Of a stretch of DNA of 60,339 nt, positions 27,536 through 36,570 are shown piece after piece. The first letter of the stretch is position 1. Each line of letters opens with the position of its first letter. The DNA is from Candidatus Melainabacteria bacterium (GTDB lineage Bacteria; Cyanobacteriota; Vampirovibrionia; Obscuribacterales; Obscuribacteraceae): NCBI GenBank assembly GCA_003963305.1, contig RXJR01000007.1:1-60339 (forward strand), given 5' to 3'. Made by a program: the position numbers and the translations under genes. The notes under the pieces are model-generated. The model saw nothing but the letters and a program-made list of their open reading frames with translations, did not search any database and was not told the DNA's origin.

Positions 27536-27658
27536 TTATTGATGACCCACACCACTGCCGGTGCTATAGCGCTCACCGAGATCAGCACCTTCAGGCTCTT
27601 GAAGAATAAAGAGCGTAATAAAACCAAAAACGATTACTGCAAGCAACAAAACTATCAT
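27536..27658 (-). CDS. Possible 40-residue single-span membrane protein
   Basis: From the ATG at 27658 the product is one hydrophobic helix (MIVLLLAVIVFGFITLFIL) followed by an acidic, Gly/Ser-rich tail ending GSGVGHQ. An AGGTGG ribosome site lies six bases upstream of this ATG, which is better than any start further upstream in the open frame (to 27745). The shape fits small membrane regulators, but no family is recognised and chance cannot be excluded. Confidence 0.4.
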   Translation of the reverse strand: MIVLLLAVIVFGFITLFILQEPEGADLGERYSTGSGVGHQ

Positions 27659-28181
27659 GACACCACCTACGATGACTACTACAAAACAATCGCATCTTAG
27701 CATCCTCATTTTTTCGGTCCAGTTAATCACTTCGAGACATTGCATTTTGTAATGCTAAACAAAACATTGACGTTAACAATTGCAGGCAAAAAAGATAGTC
27801 GTGTCAAAAATTCGCAAACACAAGCAGGTACAACGATACAGAACGCTCTCAACATCGCGCTTTTACAGCGGGATACAAAATTTAGGAAAAGAAGCTTTGC
27901 TCTGCTTTTGCAAGCATCTAACGAATCAAGCCCGACATTGAAACCCGATTAAACGAAACGGGGCCTACGTTTTAAGGGCGTCGCACATAGCGTTTGTTAA
28001 AGTCAGGATAAATACAAAAAATCACAGACTTTTATTTTTGCACCGCCCAAAGTGGTACGCACACCTTTCCGAATAGCAGGCCGCTCGCGCAAAGAGCCAC
28101 AGAGAAGCACATTAGCGCCTTCAACAAAAAACTTTGCAAAAATGATTCACGTTTTCGTTTTTGTTTCTAATTGCTCAAAAA
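27659..28181. other. Intergenic stretch downstream of mlaD
   Basis: AT-rich DNA between the end of the envelope operon (28182) and the possible small membrane protein. Short plus-strand ORFs at 27740-27952 and 28052-28324 have no ribosome site or recognisable content; the second runs antisense into mlaD. Confidence 0.45.
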
Positions 28182-29447
28182 TCAGTTCTGAATCGTACTT
28201 TTATCTGTCTCTGCTGTACTCTCAGGAATCGGCAGCGAAGGCTGATAAGCGTCACCAGAGACGTCTTTCGGAGGAGATTTTTTTCTCTTCGCCATCTGCG
28301 ATTGGAATTTTTCAGCGTTCTTGACGGAGCCGGGTTGCCCGAAAATCAGATGCACGAGTGGATGCTTGCGAGCCAGAATGGCGTTTAATTGCAACGAAGC
28401 GAGGTCCAGATGCTTGATTGTGTCGCGTACATCACCGAGCGTGCCCTTCATATCAGTGCCGAAACCGGGCTTGCTCAACATACGGTCAGCCTTATCCATT
28501 GTCTCGTTAACGCTGCCGATAATGTGTTTGATATCGGTCCGAAGCGTTTCATCGCTGCTTATTTTCTGAACTGATTCCACCGCCTGTTGAATATGAATGG
28601 TCGATTGATTGAGACGACTCATCGCTTCCAGCAAATCGTCTCTGAGAGGCTTATTGGTAAGCGTCTCGTTCAGTTCATGCATCGTTTTATTGATACTCAC
28701 AGCCGTTTCTTTGACACGCAGCGCCGTTTCTTTCAAGTCAGAGGAGAACCCCGGGTTATCAAGCAGCTTGTTCACCCGCCTGCTTGTCCCCTTCATTTCT
28801 GTGGCCAATTCGCCTATCTTATTTTCTACCTCGACAGCCCGACTGGCCGCCGGTGACAGCTTGTCAGTGAGGACTGTAACGGCGTCGGCTGCTCTGGCGA
28901 ACTGCTCCATGTGTTGATTTACACGCTCATGCGCTTCTTTGAAGTCAAAGTCATCAAACTGCTTAGCGACCTTGCTAACCACAACCTCAACCCGCACCGG
29001 GTCATTACCTTCCACCACCGAATTCTCGTCAAGCGGCAGCAGTTTTTGATCTGGGGCTTCTTGCGGTAACGTTATCTCGACATACTTGGCACCAACCACG
29101 CCGTTAGAGAGGATATCGAAATTCGATCCGACGGGAATAACGGTCGCACCGGTGATCTTAATTTTCACCAGAACCTTGTCTTTTCCTTTCAGCTTCAAGC
29201 CTTCCACGTCACCAACTTTGACACCATTGACGTTGACTGCGGCATTGGAGATCAGTCCAGCCACGTTATGGAACGAAACCGAAAATCTTTGCGGGGGATG
29301 CAGTGGAGAATAGTTCTTCAGCCACATCCATCCGCCCAGCAACAAAAGTATTGCCACAAGCACGAATAGGCCGGCAAATCCATCGGCATTTGAACTGGCA
29401 GGTGTTTCGAATTCGCTGGCGCGCTCGTCGCTTATCTTTTGAGTCAT
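28182..29447 (-). CDS. mlaD: MlaD/Mce-domain lipid transport protein
   Basis: Periplasmic substrate-binding component of an Mla-type ABC phospholipid transporter. From the ATG at 29447 the 421-residue protein has a short cytoplasmic start, one membrane span (about 23-42, GLFVLVAILLLLGGWMWLKNY), then a single Mce domain (about 53-140: RFSVSFHNVAGLISNAAVNV, NGVKVGDVEGL, GVVGAKYVEITL). The rest (about 165-400) is a long helical region with repeated LNETL/MSRLNQST-like heptads, as in Mce proteins whose helices form a tube. Its start codon overlaps the mlaE stop by ATGA, so the two are translationally coupled. The frame is open to 29525 but that part lies inside mlaE. Confidence 0.92.
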   Translation of the reverse strand: MTQKISDERASEFETPASSNADGFAGLFVLVAILLLLGGWMWLKNYSPLHPPQRFSVSFHNVAGLISNAAVNVNGVKVGDVEGLKLKGKDKVLVKIKITGATVIPVGSNFDILSNGVVGAKYVEITLPQEAPDQKLLPLDENSVVEGNDPVRVEVVVSKVAKQFDDFDFKEAHERVNQHMEQFARAADAVTVLTDKLSPAASRAVEVENKIGELATEMKGTSRRVNKLLDNPGFSSDLKETALRVKETAVSINKTMHELNETLTNKPLRDDLLEAMSRLNQSTIHIQQAVESVQKISSDETLRTDIKHIIGSVNETMDKADRMLSKPGFGTDMKGTLGDVRDTIKHLDLASLQLNAILARKHPLVHLIFGQPGSVKNAEKFQSQMAKRKKSPPKDVSGDAYQPSLPIPESTAETDKSTIQN

Positions 29448-30193
29448 GGCATGTACATCGCATAGGTGAACACAAGATTGAAGAACATGGCGGCGATAAA
29501 CATTGCGGTGATAGCATTTGAGCAAACTTCAGCGCGTCCACCCCTTCCATATCTACCGAAAACACATCCGGCAAAAACACCGATAGTTGGATTGAGAACG
29601 ATTAATTTGAAGAAATAACAGAACAGATCCTTGTCACGAATGGCAGGTTTAGCAGCCGAAAGATAGTCATGGATGGAGCTTACGCCGAGATAGGGAGCGA
29701 AAATCGCCGACGTCAGAAAACCTATCACCAAACCGTAGGCTCCAAGCGGTACAGCCATTGATAAGGCGGCCAGATACTTCGGGAGTGCGAACTCAGAGAC
29801 AAAGTCACTCGAACTGCCCTTGAAATCGCGGGCCTCGCCGCACAACCTGGCAGCCACCCGTGCGCACCAGGATACACTGACAGTCAAAGGTCCAAGTTCA
29901 CGCAGCAGACCAATAGAAATCACCATCCCAGCCATATCTTGAGCACTGAAATTCTTCAGCTCGATGATAGTTTGAATGGAAAGCGCAAGCGAAACAAACA
30001 TCGCCGACAGTCCGACCAGGGGCAGAGACTTGATGCCCATCCAGCCCAGACTGGAGCGATACTGGCGAAATTGAATGGAAAGGAGATTGCCCGGATAGAG
30101 CATCTCCAGAGCCAGCTTCGCAGCCTGTCCAAGCGGTGCAAACCAGGCGAGAAGTAGGTCGTTCTTGCGATTGTGCGGCGCCAGACGCTGCAT
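29444..30193 (-). CDS. mlaE: MlaE-type ABC transporter permease
   Basis: Inner-membrane permease partner of the Mce/MlaD protein. The 249-residue protein has the MlaE layout: about five spans and the conserved stretch LPLVGLSAMFVSLALSIQTIIEL, then LRELGPLTVSVSWCARVAARLCGEA (the LREIGPvlta...aGR-SA-AElG motif in divergent form), LPKYLAALSMAVPL and the terminal region with GCVFGRYGRGGRAEVCSNAIT. The usual GR-GAA-AELG segment reads CARVAARLCGEA. No MlaF-type ATPase is encoded next to it; it must come from elsewhere. It lies 77 bases after rfaE2 and overlaps mlaD by four bases. Confidence 0.92.
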   Translation of the reverse strand: MQRLAPHNRKNDLLLAWFAPLGQAAKLALEMLYPGNLLSIQFRQYRSSLGWMGIKSLPLVGLSAMFVSLALSIQTIIELKNFSAQDMAGMVISIGLLRELGPLTVSVSWCARVAARLCGEARDFKGSSSDFVSEFALPKYLAALSMAVPLGAYGLVIGFLTSAIFAPYLGVSSIHDYLSAAKPAIRDKDLFCYFFKLIVLNPTIGVFAGCVFGRYGRGGRAEVCSNAITAMFIAAMFFNLVFTYAMYMP

Positions 30194-30270
30194 TTCCTTT
30201 CCCCAAAGTAGCGAGTCTGACGCGGCGAGCGGCAGAAAAGTGCCTAGATGGTATCAGGAAGTAATGGCAC

Positions 30271-30771
30271 TCAGCAATTGACCGTGTCGTTGCTTTTCTC
30301 TTTACTCTTGTCGATTTTGGCAATCAGGCTTGTCGTGCTCTTACCGGGCACGAGATTGATAATCTTCACCTGTCCGCCAAATGACTCCACTACAGGGGTT
30401 TCCGCCAGCTTCTCAGGGTCGTAATCGCCGCCTTTCGCGTGAAAATTCGGCTTCACCTCAGTCAAAAGTTCGACCGGAGTATCTTCCGGAAACAGGGTTA
30501 CGTAATCGACGCACTCCAGACTGGCGAGAACTTCAGCCCGGTCGTTTTCATTGTTCACAGGTCTGCTCGGTCCTTTCAAGCGTCTGACGGAATCATCCGT
30601 GTTCACTCCCACGATAAGAACATCGCCGAGCCGACGAGCTTCTGCCAGATACCGCACATGCCCGACATGGAGAATGTCAAAACAACCGTTGGTCGTGACG
30701 ATTATCTTGTTCTGCTCCTTCTGAGCACGAACGACTTGCTTCAATTCTTCGCGTGTTACAACCAGTCCCAT
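30271..30771 (-). CDS. rfaE2: D-glycero-beta-D-manno-heptose-1-phosphate adenylyltransferase-like (RfaE2)
   Basis: Nucleotidyltransferase of the ADP-heptose pathway for lipopolysaccharide core. The 166-residue protein is the RfaE domain II alone. Motifs: TTNGCFDILHVGHVRYLAEA (nucleotide-binding HxGH at 35-38), VGVNTDDSVRRLKGPSRPVN, R-AEVLASLECVDYVTLFPEDTP, HAKGGDY and the late VPGKSTTSLIAKI. The KST(T)S ending is typical. The kinase domain (RfaE1) is not in the window. The start is four bases after the stop of the AMIN-TPR gene, so both are likely one transcript with mlaE and mlaD, an envelope biogenesis operon. Confidence 0.93.
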   Translation of the reverse strand: MGLVVTREELKQVVRAQKEQNKIIVTTNGCFDILHVGHVRYLAEARRLGDVLIVGVNTDDSVRRLKGPSRPVNNENDRAEVLASLECVDYVTLFPEDTPVELLTEVKPNFHAKGGDYDPEKLAETPVVESFGGQVKIINLVPGKSTTSLIAKIDKSKEKSNDTVNC

Positions 30772-30775
30772 AAGG

Positions 30776-33073
30776 TTACTTCTTCTGCGCTTTTAGTTCG
30801 GCTAAACGCTGCTTCGCATCAGCACTGTACTCAGCCGTTGAAGAAATCTTCAAAGCCTGACTGTACTGAGCGGCCGCATCATCAAGTTGATGTTTTTGCT
30901 GGAGAATCAGTCCCATGCGATAGTACGCTTCACCTAAACGATAATCATTGGTGATCGCATCTTTGTAGGCTTCCAGAGCTCGATCATAGTCTTTCTGAAT
31001 TTCGAAGGCGGTGCCGAGATTGTAATGCGCAGTCGCTAGCTTTGGATCGAGATCGACGGCGGTCTGCCAGTTTTTTATCGCCCCGGGAAGATCTTTCTCA
31101 GCTCTCAGCGCTGCCCCGATGCCATTGTATGTGATGGCATCTTTAGGATTGATCGCGAGAGCCTTATGGAACTCACCCAGAGCACCGGCATAATTATGCT
31201 GCTGATTGTAAATCAAACCCAGATTGCTGTGGGCTTCGGCCAGCGATGGATTGGCGGCCAAAGCGCCTTTATAATCGTTGATTGCCTCCATCAACTTTCC
31301 AGAAAGGTGATTTCGCACAGCCGAGTTATACAACTTCAGAGAAAGGGCCGGTCCAGATGCCTGCGGAGCAGCCTGTGCAGCGGCAGAAGCATCACCGTCG
31401 GCGCTTGTTGCAGAAGCAGGAGATTCATCGACAGCATCGGCGGGAACTGGTGCAGAGGCTCGTGGCGCAGCGGCTGGCGCTGGTTTAGCGGCAGGTTCAG
31501 GCAACGACAGAGGCTGGGTTTCAATCTGTTCGGTCCGCAACGGTTCAGAAACCTGGGCCACTTTCGTCACGGGCGGCGAAGCAGATACCACCGCATCTGG
31601 TGCGGTTGATTCCTGAGACGGCGCAGTCGCAGCAGACGGCACGTAAGCTGTCTCGGTCTCCACTTGTGGCGCCGCTGCGACGGGTACCGCCGCTATCGGC
31701 GCACTGGCTGCCGTTGGAGCAGTCACGGGTGCAGTCGCTACAGGTACAGCCTCAACATCGCGGAGCTGGGCCACAGGAGTGACGGTAGCCGTGTCCAACT
31801 CCCGCAATTGTGCGACCGGCGAAACTGCAGCAGCCGGAGATTCCTCTCGGCTGGCAGCCAGATTCGTTGTTGACGTCAATGGTGCCACATCTGTCAGGGT
31901 AGCTAGCGGAGTTGATGCGCCCATCTCCTTGGCTGCGATTTTCTTCACGAACGCTTCTTCCGGGTCATCGCCCGGCCGTGCTTGCGCCACTGCTGGACCG
32001 CTTGCAGCGGCGCCGTCCGACATCGACTTCGTAGCCGCCGCTTTAGAGACGAGTTCATTTTCGACCGGCGAATTCCAATCCCACCCTGACGCCGTGGCAC
32101 TACTTTTGGTGGCACCAGCGGGCACGGAAAGCTCGTCAATCTTCTGCTCGCCCTTGAGTGCAACTGTCTCACCATCGGCATTCACAACTGGTTGCCCGGC
32201 AAAAACTGGAGGTGCAGCCTGATACTGCGTCGTTGTCACCGTGCGCAGCGGCGCCTGTTGTGCCACAGGCGCGGGTGCTTGAGGCTGGTAGGCGACCGGT
32301 ACAGGCGCTTGAGCCTGTACCGCCACCGGTGCCGCGGTTGACGCCATAACCGGTGCAGCATCGTCTTCAAGAGGGATACGTGTGGATGCCAACTGAGTCA
32401 TTGCAGCGGTGGTGGTAGTGGAACGAGGCACCGGCGCGCCGACAGCTCCGGAAGGTACCGGCGCACTGGCAGCATTCACGGCACTGACTACACTCTCGCC
32501 GCCTGGAGATGGCACAGTCGCCGGTCGGGCGCTTGATTCGTGCGTTGTTCTGCCGGTAGTCTTCTTGGGCACAACCAGATTTTTGACTTCATCGCCAAGA
32601 TTGATGGTGACCGAGTTCTCCTCGACCTTCACCACACGCGGAGTCACTTTCAAATCTTCGGGCAGCTCAAGAACGACTCGGGCCGTTGGTTTAGCAGCAT
32701 TGGGAAGAATCGAGTAACGAATACCGTTGATAACAGGCAGAACCTTTCCCATCGCCGTTGTCATTTCTTCGACTGTAGGTATCTTGGCACGATCTATAGT
32801 CGTATCGGCGAAATCTACTACTACTCGATGATTCGGTCCAGGTAAGTCGAGAACGTTAGGGATAGATGGAAAAGCTCCTGGCTCAGAAGCAAACTGCACA
32901 ACCAACTGACGGGCATTGTCGAGACCGATTCTTTCGATCGGCAAAGGTTTAGTGCCGGCAGCGCCAGCAGTAAGAGGCGATATGGTGGTGGCTAAAGCGA
33001 TACCAGATAAAACAAGAGAGAGAGAACCGATTCTCGTCGTACTTTTGCTTCCTGATTGTTTCGTATCAGTCAT
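30776..33073 (-). CDS. AMIN-domain and TPR envelope protein
   Basis: A 765-residue exported protein. From the ATG at 33073 (GGAGTGAG upstream) there is a Ser/Arg-containing N-terminus and a signal-like span (about 16-38, SLSLVLSGIALATTISPLTAGAAG). An AMIN-type domain follows (about 40-165: IERIGLDNARQLVVQF, RVVVDFADTTID, GIRYSILPN, RVVLELPEDLKVTP). AMIN domains target proteins to peptidoglycan or secretin complexes. Residues about 170-570 are Ala/Pro/Val/Thr-rich and disordered. Four to five TPRs end the protein (from about 576: LKLYNSAVRNHLSGKLMEAI, AEAHSNLGLIYNQQHNYAGAL). First gene of the operon with rfaE2, mlaE and mlaD. Starting at 33136 would put extra residues before the signal. Confidence 0.9.
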   Translation of the reverse strand: MTDTKQSGSKSTTRIGSLSLVLSGIALATTISPLTAGAAGTKPLPIERIGLDNARQLVVQFASEPGAFPSIPNVLDLPGPNHRVVVDFADTTIDRAKIPTVEEMTTAMGKVLPVINGIRYSILPNAAKPTARVVLELPEDLKVTPRVVKVEENSVTINLGDEVKNLVVPKKTTGRTTHESSARPATVPSPGGESVVSAVNAASAPVPSGAVGAPVPRSTTTTAAMTQLASTRIPLEDDAAPVMASTAAPVAVQAQAPVPVAYQPQAPAPVAQQAPLRTVTTTQYQAAPPVFAGQPVVNADGETVALKGEQKIDELSVPAGATKSSATASGWDWNSPVENELVSKAAATKSMSDGAAASGPAVAQARPGDDPEEAFVKKIAAKEMGASTPLATLTDVAPLTSTTNLAASREESPAAAVSPVAQLRELDTATVTPVAQLRDVEAVPVATAPVTAPTAASAPIAAVPVAAAPQVETETAYVPSAATAPSQESTAPDAVVSASPPVTKVAQVSEPLRTEQIETQPLSLPEPAAKPAPAAAPRASAPVPADAVDESPASATSADGDASAAAQAAPQASGPALSLKLYNSAVRNHLSGKLMEAINDYKGALAANPSLAEAHSNLGLIYNQQHNYAGALGEFHKALAINPKDAITYNGIGAALRAEKDLPGAIKNWQTAVDLDPKLATAHYNLGTAFEIQKDYDRALEAYKDAITNDYRLGEAYYRMGLILQQKHQLDDAAAQYSQALKISSTAEYSADAKQRLAELKAQKK

Positions 33074-33348
33074 GTAGCTCACTCCGTTGATTAACTCACT
33101 CCGACACAGCCACAACCGAAAGCATTGCCTGTGCACGGCATTCCCTTGCGCATTTTACTAAAGTAAAGAGCGCTAAGACAGCCAATCGGATTCATCTGCA
33201 TGACTTTAGCTACTAAACTAATTCACAGATTGACAGAAGATTTCGGCACTGCCAACGGCTGCACAGGCTATAATTGTGACGTTTTGAGAGTTCGAGTGCG
33301 AAAAAATTCTTGTTGCTGTCAGCGTTCATTTAGAGATACATTGTAAAT

Positions 33349-33867
33349 ATGAAACCTTTAAGATGCAAAGCGAAACAAGAACCATTCACACCCGGGCATG
33401 TCAAGAAGGGCGTCACAACCCAGCACATCGTTGCATTCCTGTTAGCCACCAGCTGCCTCGGTGCCTTTGCCGGCGGTGCCCAGGCGAGAAAAACCGATGA
33501 GATTCCGGACTACCTTTTCATCGGCAAAAAGGTACCTAACAAAATCCCAATGCCGTCTGCACCTCAGCCAGACCGCAACAAACTCGTGCCACCGCCGGGA
33601 GAGCAACAGTTCTTTCCGATTCGTGAAGACGGACAACCATTCGTACTCAACGTCGACAGAACCGTTAATCTCACTGATGCGCTCAATCGCGTCTATTACA
33701 ACCCAAAATGGCGCGGCGAAGAATGGACACCGTTCGATCAAGTCGATACCATTGAACGCGCCTGCCGACTGATGGGCACCTGGCGTGAATATGACGAAGC
33801 CAACATCTATCGCGTCTTCACCCCGGTGAATAAATTTTTCGAAAAATACTCAGGATTTGGACCATGA
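33349..33867 (+). CDS. Exported protein of unknown function
   Basis: A 172-residue protein with a long basic N-terminus and a hydrophobic signal-like stretch (about 27-44, HIVAFLLATSCLGAFAGGAQA, likely cleaved after AQA). The mature part contains IPDYLFIGKKVPNKIPMPSAP, a Pro-rich segment, FPIREDGQPFVLNVDRTVNL and a helical end with NPKWRGEEWTPFDQVDTIERA. No family recognised. Its stop overlaps the start of the epimerase gene (ATGA), so the two are co-translated, an odd partnership for an exported and a cytoplasmic protein. Confidence 0.8.
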   Translation: MKPLRCKAKQEPFTPGHVKKGVTTQHIVAFLLATSCLGAFAGGAQARKTDEIPDYLFIGKKVPNKIPMPSAPQPDRNKLVPPPGEQQFFPIREDGQPFVLNVDRTVNLTDALNRVYYNPKWRGEEWTPFDQVDTIERACRLMGTWREYDEANIYRVFTPVNKFFEKYSGFGP

Positions 33868-34289
33868 GCGAAACACGACTTGACCATATTGCTGTAGCAG
33901 TGCGCAGCCTCGATGAAGCATTGAAGTTCTACAAAGACTCTTTCGGTCTTGAATGCATCGAGATCGAAGAAGTTCTCGAACAGGGAGTCAGGGTAGCGAA
34001 GCTAGATCTTGGCAACACCCATCTCGAACTGCTTGAACCGCTATCGGATGATTCACCTGTAGGCAAGTTTCTCGCCAGCCGTGGACCCGGTCTGCATCAC
34101 ATTTGCGTGGGCGTCGACAATATCATCACCAAACTGGATTGCTTGAAAAGCGCTGGCACCAGGCTCATTGACGAGCAGCCCAAGCTTGGTGCAAGCGGCG
34201 CCCGCATCGCCTTTGTGCACCCGAAAAGCACAGGCGGCGTGCTTCTGGAGCTTTCCCAGCCATTTGAAGTTGGGTCTGACAAGCACTGA
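33864..34289 (+). CDS. mce: Methylmalonyl-CoA epimerase (VOC superfamily)
   Basis: Interconverts the (2R) and (2S) epimers of methylmalonyl-CoA in propionate metabolism. The 141-residue protein shows both VOC half-sites: LDHIAVAVRSLDEALKFYKD with metal His at position 7, GVRVAKLDLGNTHLELLEPL with Glu, PGLHHICVGVDNI with His, and GVLLELSQP with Glu at the end. Length matches the family. No mutase subunit genes are in the window. ATGA overlap with the upstream exported protein gene; aldolase 1 follows after 131 bases. Confidence 0.93.
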   Translation: MSETRLDHIAVAVRSLDEALKFYKDSFGLECIEIEEVLEQGVRVAKLDLGNTHLELLEPLSDDSPVGKFLASRGPGLHHICVGVDNIITKLDCLKSAGTRLIDEQPKLGASGARIAFVHPKSTGGVLLELSQPFEVGSDKH

Positions 34290-34420
34290 TAGCCAGCCGC
34301 TTCTCGCAACAAATTTCACCGACTCTTAACCGAAACATTGATATATGTGGGCGTTTTGGTTCATACTTTCCATTTCAGTGAGAAAGTATTCGCCTACACC
34401 TAGAAGGAGGCAGCGGCACT

Positions 34421-35488
34421 ATGCCAGTCATGCAGGAACTATCAAAAATTGAAGAGGCACTGGGAAGCAAAGCTTCTTATTATTTGCAACACGAGTGCAA
34501 AACTGTCTCCAAAGATCTGTTGCACATTCCAGGACCGAACTTCGTAGACAATGTCTTTGTACAGAGCGACCGCAGCCCACGCGTCATGCGCGCTTTGCAA
34601 GATATTTTCAGCACAGGCAGACTGGCTAACACAGGCTATGTCTCCATTCTTCCAGTCGACCAGGGCATTGAGCACTCCGGCGGCGCTTCCTTTGCGAAGA
34701 ATCCAATCTATTTCGATTCAGAAAATATCGTCAAACTGGCCATCGAAGGTGGTTGTAACGCTGTCGCCTCGACATTCGGCGTTCTGGGCTCCGTGGCAAG
34801 AAAATATGCGCACAAGATTCCATTCATCGTAAAACTCAATCACAACGAGTTCTTGAGCTACCCCAACCGCTACGATCAGATCATGTTCGGTGCTGTCGAG
34901 CAGGCATGGGAAATGGGTGCAACAGCAGTTGGCGCCACAATCTACTTTGGTTCGGAAGAATCTTCTCGCCAGATCCAGGAAGTTGCTCATGCCTTCCACG
35001 AAGCTCACCAGCTCGGCATGGCCACGATTCTCTGGTGCTACCTGAGAAACCCAGCCTTCAAGACCGCCGACACCGACTACCACGTCTCAGCCGACCTCAC
35101 CGGTCAAGCCAACCACCTCGGCGTCACAATCGAAGCCGACATCATCAAACAGAAGCTGCCTGAAAACAACGGTGGCTACAACGCCATCAAGTTCGGCAAA
35201 ACTGACCCGCTCGTTTATTCACAGCTGACTTCAGATCACCCGATCGATCTGACCCGCTACCAGGTAGTCAATTGCTACATGGGACGCCAGGGCTTGATCA
35301 ACTCCGGTGGTGCTTCTGGTAAGCATGACTTCGAAGAAGCCGTCACTACAGCCGTTATCAACAAGCGCGCCGGTGGAATGGGCTTGATCTCAGGAAGAAA
35401 AGCTTTCCAGAGACCAATGAAAGAAGGCGTTCAGTTGCTGAATGCTATTCAAGACGTTTACCTCTGCAAAGACGTTACAGTCGCCTAG
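34421..35488 (+). CDS. fbaB: Class I fructose-bisphosphate aldolase, archaeal/DhnA type, copy 1
   Basis: Cleaves or makes fructose-1,6-bisphosphate through a Schiff base. The 355-residue protein belongs to the FbaB/DhnA class I family: [94 protein letters not shown] and [13 protein letters not shown] (phosphate loop), ending [17 protein letters not shown]. The Schiff-base lysine should lie in one of the K-bearing strands (KFGKT region by family analogy). A near-identical protein is encoded at 58637-59698, but this copy uses mixed codons while that one uses almost only C/G-ending codons. AAGGAGG lies upstream; a strong terminator follows. Confidence 0.92.
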   Translation: MPVMQELSKIEEALGSKASYYLQHECKTVSKDLLHIPGPNFVDNVFVQSDRSPRVMRALQDIFSTGRLANTGYVSILPVDQGIEHSGGASFAKNPIYFDSENIVKLAIEGGCNAVASTFGVLGSVARKYAHKIPFIVKLNHNEFLSYPNRYDQIMFGAVEQAWEMGATAVGATIYFGSEESSRQIQEVAHAFHEAHQLGMATILWCYLRNPAFKTADTDYHVSADLTGQANHLGVTIEADIIKQKLPENNGGYNAIKFGKTDPLVYSQLTSDHPIDLTRYQVVNCYMGRQGLINSGGASGKHDFEEAVTTAVINKRAGGMGLISGRKAFQRPMKEGVQLLNAIQDVYLCKDVTVA

Positions 35489-35539
35489 GCAAAGTTCCTC
35501 CCTCGAGGACTGACTCAGGAAACGGCATCCAAACAGTTC

Positions 35540-35579
35540 TTCGCGTTCCATCCACGGGTGGAACGCGAAGTCTCTTTTT
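35540..35579 (+). terminator. Rho-independent terminator of aldolase 1
   Basis: TTCGCGTTCCA pairs with TGGAACGCGAA (11 bp) around an 8-base loop, with a T-run at 35575-35579. Confidence 0.88.
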
Positions 35580-35582
35580 GCT

Positions 35583-35618
35583 GAAAAAAAAGGAGCGCCG
35601 TCAAATTGACAGCGCTCC
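35583..35618 (-). terminator. Rho-independent terminator of the beta-solenoid gene
   Basis: Read on the minus strand: GGAGCGC, inner GTCAA/TTGAC, GCGCTCC, then a run of eight or so T. Directly 3' of the gene ending at 35642. Confidence 0.9.
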
Positions 35619-35641
35619 GATATCTTCCAAGCCGATTGAAA

Positions 35642-36307
35642 TTAACCGCCGATTGTCTTCTTTGCGGCGTCGTGAACTTCGACCTTGGCTGTTTTAGTGG
35701 CCGTGACTTTGGAATTGTCGTAAGCGTCGACAGTAGCACTGTCGCTTGCAGTGACAACAGTGTTTCCGTAAGCCTTGACTACGCTGCTGTCCTTGGCGAC
35801 AACTGTGACGTCACCCAGAGCCATAACAGAAGCATTACCGTAGCACTCGACTCTGCACTTGCCGGCGGCAAATACTGTGCAGTTGTCGTAGGCTTTGATA
35901 AGCGCGTTACCGGCGCCCGTGATGTTGCAGTTGCCATGTCCCATGATGGTTGATTGTCCGTCAGCTTGAACATAGGCGTTACCGGCTGCATCGATGTCTG
36001 ATTTGTTGTGAGCAAAAATGCGGCTGTTGTCGAACGCTTTGGTCTTCACGTCGGCATTGGCATAGACAGTTGTGTGACCATAACCAATTACAGTGCAAGT
36101 ATCGAAGGCATTTATGTAGGTTTGGTCGTAAGCTTCGACACTGGCACCACCGTAGGCATCTACGTGAGCAGTCTCGCGCACGATTGCGGTGCCGCCATGT
36201 ACTTCATTTTGACCGTAGAAGAAAAGCGATGTCTTTTCGATGGCCAGAGCACCCAGTGCCGTCGACAAAGACAAAAGAGTTGGCAGTAACACATATTTCA
36301 GTTTCAT
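35642..36307 (-). CDS. Secreted beta-solenoid-like repeat protein
   Basis: A 221-residue protein with a signal peptide (MKLKYVLLPTLLSLSTALGALA, about 22 residues). Almost the entire mature protein is a run of about eleven 16-residue units with the pattern A-Y-D/G-N/S-x-x-V-x-A, e.g. VDAYGGASVEAYDQT, VIGYGHTTVYANAD, ALIKAYDNCTVFAAGK, SVVKAYGNTVVTASDS. Alternating short hydrophobic strands and small polar turns suggest a stacked left- or right-handed beta-solenoid. Similar A-Y-D-x-S repeats occur in phage and surface proteins, but I cannot assign a family. A few cysteines (TCTV, GNCNI, DNCTV, GKCRVEC) recur at equivalent places and could form a ladder. Has its own terminator. Confidence 0.85.
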   Translation of the reverse strand: MKLKYVLLPTLLSLSTALGALAIEKTSLFFYGQNEVHGGTAIVRETAHVDAYGGASVEAYDQTYINAFDTCTVIGYGHTTVYANADVKTKAFDNSRIFAHNKSDIDAAGNAYVQADGQSTIMGHGNCNITGAGNALIKAYDNCTVFAAGKCRVECYGNASVMALGDVTVVAKDSSVVKAYGNTVVTASDSATVDAYDNSKVTATKTAKVEVHDAAKKTIGG

Positions 36308-36570
36308 CGCACTTTCCTTTCCGGACTCAGCCGGTCATCCAAACAATGGCGGTGCGCGTCAGCTTATCACATCTATATCCCTGCACTCATCTGCCGGGAC
36401 TCTTAACGCAACATCGTTAAATCGCCAACTCGTTGTCATATTCAGGCAGGATGGCAAGCGGAGAGCAGAAAAGATAATTAAAAGAGGCACATTTCGACCC
36501 TTAACAGATCGCCGCGTTATAAGCTTAGCAACCGGTGACCCGCTGTTCCCGCGCCTCAGCTTCATTGCCC

